A stretch of 47,742 bases of DNA from contig CAMCRP010000021.1 in assembly GCA_945877315.1 (NCBI GenBank), positions 1 through 47,742 on the forward strand. Direction: 5' to 3'. The translations under genes and the position numbers were made by a program. The notes beneath the pieces are model-generated. The model did not search any database. It worked only from the letters and a program-made list of their open reading frames with translations, and had not been told where the DNA came from. The DNA comes from an uncultured Ruminococcus sp. Lineage in GTDB: Bacteria > Bacillota > Clostridia > Oscillospirales > Ruminococcaceae. Within the stretch, counting starts at the first letter, position 1. Each line of letters opens with the position of its first letter. Positions 42,892 through 47,742 of this stretch are shown one piece after another.

Positions 42892-45800
42892 ATATTTTCC
42901 TCCTTTAATAAATCAAACAAAATCAAAATGATATTGTTTATATTCTCTAAATGCTCACGAACACCTATGATCTCGTCATAGCATTGTTCTGCGGTTTGCT
43001 TATCTACACAATTTGTATGTGCTGCTTCATTACGGTATTTTATGCGAATATCCTCACATCTTTCAATAAAAGACTTTCCATTATATTCCTTATTGATAAA
43101 TACATCTCTGGAATCTTTATATTTTTCATCTTTCTTGATAATGCTGTTCAGATAATTATCTAAGCTCATCTTTCGATTCTTAGTCCACTTTGTTTCATCA
43201 CTCCATTCATCACTATCTCCAAGCAGGTACTTGAGGTTGCCTAATGTAAAATACTTGTTTGGCGTGAGGGTTCCATGATCGTTATATACAAGAGTGCTGG
43301 GCCAATTTCGAAAAGGAATATTTTTGTTATTCAAATATTCCTGGAAATTCTTTAAGAACACTTTGGTGAGCAGGCTCTCCAGTGCGGCTGTTGCCGTTAT
43401 ACATACACCGGAGTAGTCAAAGCTTCCACTAAATTCTTTGCATTTCAGCCACATTACTCTTGAAGACACGAGAGAAGTTCGGACTTCTTCATCTAGCTTG
43501 TACCAGGCTTTATCAAATATTCTGCATAGTTCATATTCGGCATCTATGATCTCATTTGTTTCTCCATACTTATGTATGTTGTCGCAAATATACTCATCCA
43601 TCTTTCTGTTCCACTCTGCAACGGTTTCTTCGTTTTGTTCTATTGAAGAATTGATCTTCAGCAGTTCTAGCGAAAGAATTTTCTGCTGCTTTTCGAGTTC
43701 AATAGGAAGGGATTTTTCTACAAAATTTATCAAACGATCAATTTTACCTCCGATATCTCCTATGCCTGACATTATTTCTTTTTGTCCCTGGTGTTGTGTT
43801 TCCTTAATATGATGAATTTCTTGTCGTAATTCACTTACTATTGACAAAAGCTGACTTATGGACATTTCATTCTTTATCAATAGCTTTTCATATTCTTCAG
43901 AAGACATTTTAGCATTATTAGTTTCTTTTAGTCTTTTAAGTGCCTCCTTAGCTAATTCAAACTCCTGTTCCGCTGATTTGTAATACCATTCAGTTGCTGC
44001 AACCACATTTCTATTTATGAATTTTCCGCTTTCATAATATACACCAACATTATATTGAGCGACCATATCCCCTTGAGAAGCAGATTTATAAAACCACTCA
44101 AATGCCAATTCTTCATTTTTTTCAACCCCGAGTCCTCTCTCGTATGCAAAAGCAAGGTCTAATTGACCTATAACGGAACCATGTTCAGCTGATATTTTAA
44201 ACCAATAGAACGCTAATTCTTCGTTGATATCTGTTCCAAGTCCCATTAGATAACAATAGCCCACACAATTCTCAGCTCGAGGATGATTCAACTCAGCAGC
44301 TTTATAGTAATAATCAAATGCTTTTTTCAGGTTTTTCTCGCACCCATATCCGTTTTGTAAACACACAGCATAGTTAAACATTCCTTCTCTATTATCTTGA
44401 TGAGCCGATTGTTCAAACCAATAAACTGCTGCTTTATCATTTTTTTTAGTTCCACAGCCATCATAGTATAAAGTCCCTAAGAAAGACTGTGATTCTGCAT
44501 CGCCACTCTCAGCTGCTTTCTTAATCCAGTAAAAGCCTTTTTGAGTATTTGCTTCAATATACTTGCCTTGAATAAATAATTTACCCAATTCCTTCTGTGC
44601 ACAAATTGCAAATTCATCTTCACCTTGCTCTGCCGCCAGTGTATAGTAATGTATTGATTTGTTTATATCCGCTTTTAATGTGTCCTCACGCCCATTTTCG
44701 TACATATAGCCAAGTATTAATTGAGAATGCACATCGCCGTCGTCTGCCAACATAGAATAATACTCAACCGCTTTTTTTATATCTCTTTCTACACCATCCC
44801 CATTCTCTAACAAAACAGCTAACCTAAATTTTGCCTCATTATTATAATTAGCAGCTTCGTTATAGTACATTATTGCCTTCTCAATATTCTTTTCTACAAT
44901 TGTTCCGTTTTCATAAAACAATCCTAAAGAATATAAGGCAGTATGATTTCCTCTTTCAGCTGATCGTATAAACATGTTAATTGCTTCATCGTCTGATTGT
45001 GCAACACCTATTCCATGAAGATAACACACTCCAAGATTGTACTCCGCATCAGAATTGTGTTGTTCACTAGCTTTCTTGTACCAGAAAAAAGCGTTCTTAT
45101 TTCCAGATTCTGTACCTTGATTAATAAACACCTCTCCGAGATTTACTTGAGATTCTGAATCACCATTTTCGGCTGCTTTTAAGTACCATTCAAACGATAT
45201 ATCATCACTTTTTTCAACACCATTCCCAACTGAATAACAATCCCCTAATCTCCTTTGAGCAATTACATCTCCTTGCTCAGCTGATTTTAAGTACCATTCA
45301 AATGCACTTTTATAATCTACACCCGTACCCTTACCTAAATAATAGTAGTCACCCAGTCGTCTTTGAGCAATCGCATCGCCTTGCTCAGCTGATTTTGAGT
45401 ACCATTCAAATGCTTTGACATTATCCTGTTCTACTCCGCTACCATTTGCATAACAGCATGCAAGATTAAACTGTGCATCGGCATCACCCTGTTCTGCTGC
45501 TTTTAAATACCATTCATAAGCTTTGGTATCACTCTGTTCTACTCCGCAACCATTAGCAAAAAATTGTGCAAGAAAAAACTGAGCTTTAGTCTCTCCCTGC
45601 TCCGCTGCTTCTTTATACCATTTAAATGCAAGTTTATAGTCAACTTCAGTACCCTCACCTAAGTAATAGCAACCTCCTAGTTTTTTTTGAGCAACCTTAT
45701 CACCCTGTTCTGCTGCTTTGGAATACCATTCAAATGCAAGCTTACAGTCCACAGTTGTTCCCTCACCCAAATAGTAACAATCTCCTAATTTTTTCTGAGC

Positions 45801-46124
45801 AACCTTATCTCCCTGTTCTGCAGCCCTTTTATACCATTCAAAGGCAAGAGTATAGTCTACTTCTACACCCTTTCCTGAATAATAGCAATAAGCTAACCCA
45901 CGCTGTGCACGAGGTAATCCTGCAAAAGCTGCTTTATAATTATAATAAAAGCACTTTTTGTAGTCAACATCTGTTCCATATCCATAATAATAACAGTTTG
46001 ACAGCTCATAAATTGCTTCCATGTCATCACTGGTGGAAAACTCCTGACAATAGCTAAAAAGAGCATCATAATCTTCGACTTTTTTGAGTTTAGCAACATA
46101 TTCCTTATCAAAAACCTTATCCAT
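42888..46124 (-). CDS. Giant SEL1-repeat protein with HEPN-like C-terminal domain (1078 aa)
   Basis: About 19-20 SEL1 repeats of 36 residues run from residue 40 to 750, many nearly identical (LAFEWYSKAAEQGDKVAQKK, with YYLGEGT). The matching DNA is a tandem array of about 108-bp units, clearest at 45.2-46.0 kb. A coiled coil follows (about 775-880). The C-terminal 200 residues are homologous to the end of the 38506-40911 protein: DYSGVCITATAALESLL, FTLGNLKYLLGD, then YRNEAAHTN with RNEAAH at 1031-1036, the R-x4-H HEPN pattern. SEL1 repeats bind partner proteins, and HEPN domains commonly cut RNA under control of CARF proteins, whose gene overlaps this one by 4 nt. GGGGTGGAG precedes ATG 46124. 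Confidence 0.75.
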   Translation of the reverse strand: MDKVFDKEYVAKLKKVEDYDALFSYCQEFSTSDDMEAIYELSNCYYYGYGTDVDYKKCFYYNYKAAFAGLPRAQRGLAYCYYSGKGVEVDYTLAFEWYKRAAEQGDKVAQKKLGDCYYLGEGTTVDCKLAFEWYSKAAEQGDKVAQKKLGGCYYLGEGTEVDYKLAFKWYKEAAEQGETKAQFFLAQFFANGCGVEQSDTKAYEWYLKAAEQGDADAQFNLACCYANGSGVEQDNVKAFEWYSKSAEQGDAIAQRRLGDYYYLGKGTGVDYKSAFEWYLKSAEQGDVIAQRRLGDCYSVGNGVEKSDDISFEWYLKAAENGDSESQVNLGEVFINQGTESGNKNAFFWYKKASEQHNSDAEYNLGVCYLHGIGVAQSDDEAINMFIRSAERGNHTALYSLGLFYENGTIVEKNIEKAIMYYNEAANYNNEAKFRLAVLLENGDGVERDIKKAVEYYSMLADDGDVHSQLILGYMYENGREDTLKADINKSIHYYTLAAEQGEDEFAICAQKELGKLFIQGKYIEANTQKGFYWIKKAAESGDAESQSFLGTLYYDGCGTKKNDKAAVYWFEQSAHQDNREGMFNYAVCLQNGYGCEKNLKKAFDYYYKAAELNHPRAENCVGYCYLMGLGTDINEELAFYWFKISAEHGSVIGQLDLAFAYERGLGVEKNEELAFEWFYKSASQGDMVAQYNVGVYYESGKFINRNVVAATEWYYKSAEQEFELAKEALKRLKETNNAKMSSEEYEKLLIKNEMSISQLLSIVSELRQEIHHIKETQHQGQKEIMSGIGDIGGKIDRLINFVEKSLPIELEKQQKILSLELLKINSSIEQNEETVAEWNRKMDEYICDNIHKYGETNEIIDAEYELCRIFDKAWYKLDEEVRTSLVSSRVMWLKCKEFSGSFDYSGVCITATAALESLLTKVFLKNFQEYLNNKNIPFRNWPSTLVYNDHGTLTPNKYFTLGNLKYLLGDSDEWSDETKWTKNRKMSLDNYLNSIIKKDEKYKDSRDVFINKEYNGKSFIERCEDIRIKYRNEAAHTNCVDKQTAEQCYDEIIGVREHLENINNIILILFDLLKEENI

Positions 46125-46148
46125 AAATACTCCACCCCAATCTTTGAG

Positions 46149-46406
46149 TTAACTTATTGTCTGAATGATCCATTCTCCGCTGTCAGACGGAATATAATTT
46201 CCACACCAAAACACATATTCAGACGCTATATCGTTTTCGCATGAATCAGATACCGTTTTTTCTATATCCAGATTGATTGCTTCTGTATTATCGCTCTGAA
46301 TATACGGACCATTGTAATAATGCTCATTTTGGTTATCAGAAGAACATACTATGATGACCGCCGATAAGACTACCATGAAGGTTATAAGACTTAAAAGTTT
46401 CTTCAT
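46149..46406 (-). CDS. Small secreted or membrane-anchored protein (85 aa)
   Basis: From ATG 46406 (TAAGGAGG upstream) the protein reads MKKLLSLITFMVVLSAVIIV and then CSSDNQNEHY, a signal peptide with a Cys just after the hydrophobic core. The residue before Cys is Val, so a lipobox is not convincing. The remaining 60 residues are acidic and polar, ending FWCGNYIPSDSGEWIIQTIS. I do not recognise the family. It is located 12 nt after the winged-helix gene and 24 nt before the SEL1/HEPN gene, so it is part of the operon, maybe a surface anchor or immunity factor. Confidence 0.6.
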   Translation of the reverse strand: MKKLLSLITFMVVLSAVIIVCSSDNQNEHYYNGPYIQSDNTEAINLDIEKTVSDSCENDIASEYVFWCGNYIPSDSGEWIIQTIS

Positions 46407-46418
46407 ATGCAAGCCTCC

Positions 46419-47297
46419 TTACGCACCGATAAGCCAGTTCCATACGGAAAATACTTTAGGCTCTTTATAAACAGCATCCGCACCATCATAAGTAAAAAGC
46501 AGATTGAAATTATACTTTTTGCTATGAACAAGATGACGAATATGCTCCATATGGAAAGTGTTTTCACACTGAAGAATGACCACATAGTTTTCCGACTTTA
46601 CATTACAATGCTTGGTATGTATTGTTGACTTTATTCTGGACAGCTTGTCCTGAAGCTCTTCATCAGAGTCCTCATCAAAACGTACCGGCTCGACGATATA
46701 AGTGGTATCATCTGCATTGAACATAGCATATGCTCGGAACACCTTGCCATTACGAATTTTATTCTTCTGAGAATTTATTATTTTCCTCATTGAGCAGTCA
46801 GAAATGTCAGGGTGTGTAATAACAAAATTGCAAGCAGCAAGCCACTTTCGGGCAGAAATCGCATTCATCTCTCTGACGAATCCGTCCCACTTTGGTCTTA
46901 TCCCCTGGCTTTTCAGATATCCCTTACCTCTGTATCCTAACGAATAGGCTACTCCTGTTATGCTTTCACCATCATTGCTGAACACATATTTATCAAGGTA
47001 ATTAGCATCAACAAGATTTTGTACTCTGGACGAAATATGATACATGTCAGATATGCCCGTGATACAGCAAATCATATCTATTGTCAAAAGCGAATACTTC
47101 TCAACCGCATCAATAATCTGTGCATCTGTTCCCCAGATAGTAAACGCTCTGGATATTGCCTTATGCTCGACCTGTGCAAACATTTCCTTGCACTCTGGTA
47201 CAAATCTATCACTTGCCGAAACAACGATATGTTCTGGGAACTCCTTTACATCAAACATTCTCTGGTTAACGGTGCTGGTCATTTCATTTTTTCTCAT
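46419..47297 (-). CDS. Winged-helix protein, replication-relaxation-like (292 aa)
   Basis: Residues 60-125 (DAQIIDAVEKYSLLTIDMI, then ISSRVQNLVDANYLDKYVF) look like a winged helix, followed by a beta hairpin (GVAYSLGYRGKGYLKSQGI) as in replication-relaxation proteins of plasmids and integrative elements. The second half (about 150-280) is an alpha/beta domain with YAMFNADDTTYIVEPVRF and NYVVILQCENTFHMEHI, possibly a degenerate nuclease fold. ATG 47297 follows TTAGGAGGA. It is the first gene of the operon, 125 nt after a strong promoter, so it could regulate it. The family call is tentative. Confidence 0.5.
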   Translation of the reverse strand: MRKNEMTSTVNQRMFDVKEFPEHIVVSASDRFVPECKEMFAQVEHKAISRAFTIWGTDAQIIDAVEKYSLLTIDMICCITGISDMYHISSRVQNLVDANYLDKYVFSNDGESITGVAYSLGYRGKGYLKSQGIRPKWDGFVREMNAISARKWLAACNFVITHPDISDCSMRKIINSQKNKIRNGKVFRAYAMFNADDTTYIVEPVRFDEDSDEELQDKLSRIKSTIHTKHCNVKSENYVVILQCENTFHMEHIRHLVHSKKYNFNLLFTYDGADAVYKEPKVFSVWNWLIGA

Positions 47298-47424
47298 ATT
47301 AAATCCTCCTAATTATATGGATTATAAGCTTCTACATATATATTGAGGAAATAATAGTAATAATTAACCACTGATTTTGAATTTATACCAAAAAATCTTA
47401 CAAAAATTATAGATTGCTTTATTA

Positions 47425-47453
47425 ATTATATACTAATTTGCTCAAAAAGTCAA
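47425..47453 (-). promoter_or_regulatory. Promoter of the CARF/SEL1-HEPN operon
   Basis: On the minus strand TTGACT (47453-47448) and TATAAT (47430-47425) are 17 bp apart. The leader to the first gene is about 120 nt. Besides this and the palindrome at 47584, I see nothing in 47298-47628. Confidence 0.72.
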
Positions 47454-47583
47454 GTGAATGGTTGCGCATTTTATTGCATTAGCTCTAAAAAATTCCAATG
47501 AATTTTGGTTCTTATTTCGCAATACCTAGGTTAATAAGTATTTATGTATGATGTGCAAATATTGGTGTTATGCTATTGATTTA

Positions 47584-47620
47584 GTCAAGTACGATTATGC
47601 AAATCGTACTTGACCTTTTT
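47584..47620 (+). terminator. 13-bp palindrome with T-run
   Basis: GTCAAGTACGATT pairs perfectly with AATCGTACTTGAC around ATGCA and is followed on the plus strand by CTTTTTATT. It lies just after the minus-strand gene ending at 47629, so the stem may serve that gene even though its T-run faces the other way. Confidence 0.65.
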
Positions 47621-47628
47621 ATTGACGA

Positions 47629-47742
47629 TCACTTGCCAACCCCCAACTCATCCTCCTCATCATTCTCATAACCCCCATCAAACAACCGAATAGCCCGATC
47701 GAATCGACCGCTATCAACCCTACTCTTTTTCTTCGGCACTTT
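47629..47742 (-). CDS. C-terminal end of a gene running off the right edge
   Basis: The minus strand is open from the window edge for 37 codons and ends at TGA (47631-47629): KVPKKKSRVDSGRFDRAIRL, then a short acidic tail ENDEEDELGVGK. A basic-then-acidic tail of this kind gives no family. Whether this is a real C-terminus cannot be decided from the window. Confidence 0.4.
   Translation of the reverse strand, partial: KVPKKKSRVDSGRFDRAIRLFDGGYENDEEDELGVGK

Noticed and set aside
45200-46020. Regular repeats that could be read as a CRISPR array
   Set aside because: The units are about 108 bp, in frame, and encode SEL1 repeats; there are no short palindromic repeats with unique spacers. No CRISPR array was seen in the window.
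45626-46057. 143-aa plus-strand ORF opposite the SEL1 array
   Set aside because: It is a repeat-driven open frame antisense to a well-supported gene, with no ribosome site and low-complexity content.

Overview
The window looks like an accessory-rich chromosomal stretch of a low-GC Gram-positive anaerobe, most likely a Ruminococcus or related Oscillospiraceae. This is inferred from AT-rich DNA, strong AGGAGG-type ribosome sites, TTGACA-N17-TATAAT promoters, a partial YolD-like gene, a GH25 lysozyme with a ricin-type module, and a small SWGxxNPxTR protein. I identified families by reading motifs; no database search was run.

Left end (1-3.4 kb): a partial YolD-like gene, a frameshifted effector-binding-domain gene, then a bacteriocin locus. 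That locus has a consensus promoter, two small peptides with double-glycine leaders, a third small peptide with a membrane helix and a tail like the first peptide, and a CPBP-family membrane protease that is probably the immunity protein. Next come the C-terminal remnant of a tyrosine integrase, a 25-nt tRNA 3'-end fragment, and one copy of a 42-bp direct repeat whose other copy lies 18.5 kb away at 21.56 kb.

Between the repeats (3.4-21 kb), all on the minus strand, are two gene blocks. The first transcribed (20,970 to 10,593) is a tightly overlapping five-gene operon: N-terminally membrane-anchored SF1 helicase, PIN-domain protein, coiled-coil protein, ClpB-like AAA+ ATPase and an NrdG-like radical SAM protein. 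It has its own promoter and I do not recognise it as a named system. The second (10,462 to 3,419) looks like a sugar or glycoconjugate pathway: HAD protein, NodU-type carbamoyltransferase, nucleotidyltransferase, SGNH/DUF6270-like protein, GmhA-like isomerase and a histidine phosphatase lacking its second histidine.

Middle (21.6-28.2 kb): an AAA/DUF4143 ATPase whose promoter carries three 15-nt repeats spaced exactly 33 bp apart, a membrane zincin, two small proteins, and on the plus strand a secreted GH25 lysozyme and a secreted ricin-domain protein. Related tiny ORFs lie upstream of both secreted genes.

28.4-36.9 kb: a complete type I restriction-modification operon (hsdM, hsdS, hsdR) interrupted by accessory genes (GNAT, DUF4238, RhuM-Fic). 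The RhuM gene is flanked by a 62-bp duplication of the 5' end of hsdR.

37.2-47.7 kb: two small membrane proteins, then an operon from about 47.3 kb down to 38.5 kb. It encodes a winged-helix protein, a small secreted or membrane peptide, a giant SEL1-repeat protein with a HEPN-like C-terminus (RNEAAH), a stand-alone CARF-like protein, an unknown protein with a C-terminal HTH-like segment, and a second SEL1/HEPN-like protein with a sigma-70 region 1.1-like domain at its N-terminus. No Cas10, CRISPR array or other obvious nucleotide-signal synthase is visible beside it. This operon and the helicase/PIN/AAA/radical SAM operon are the two best candidates for undescribed, probably defence-related, systems.
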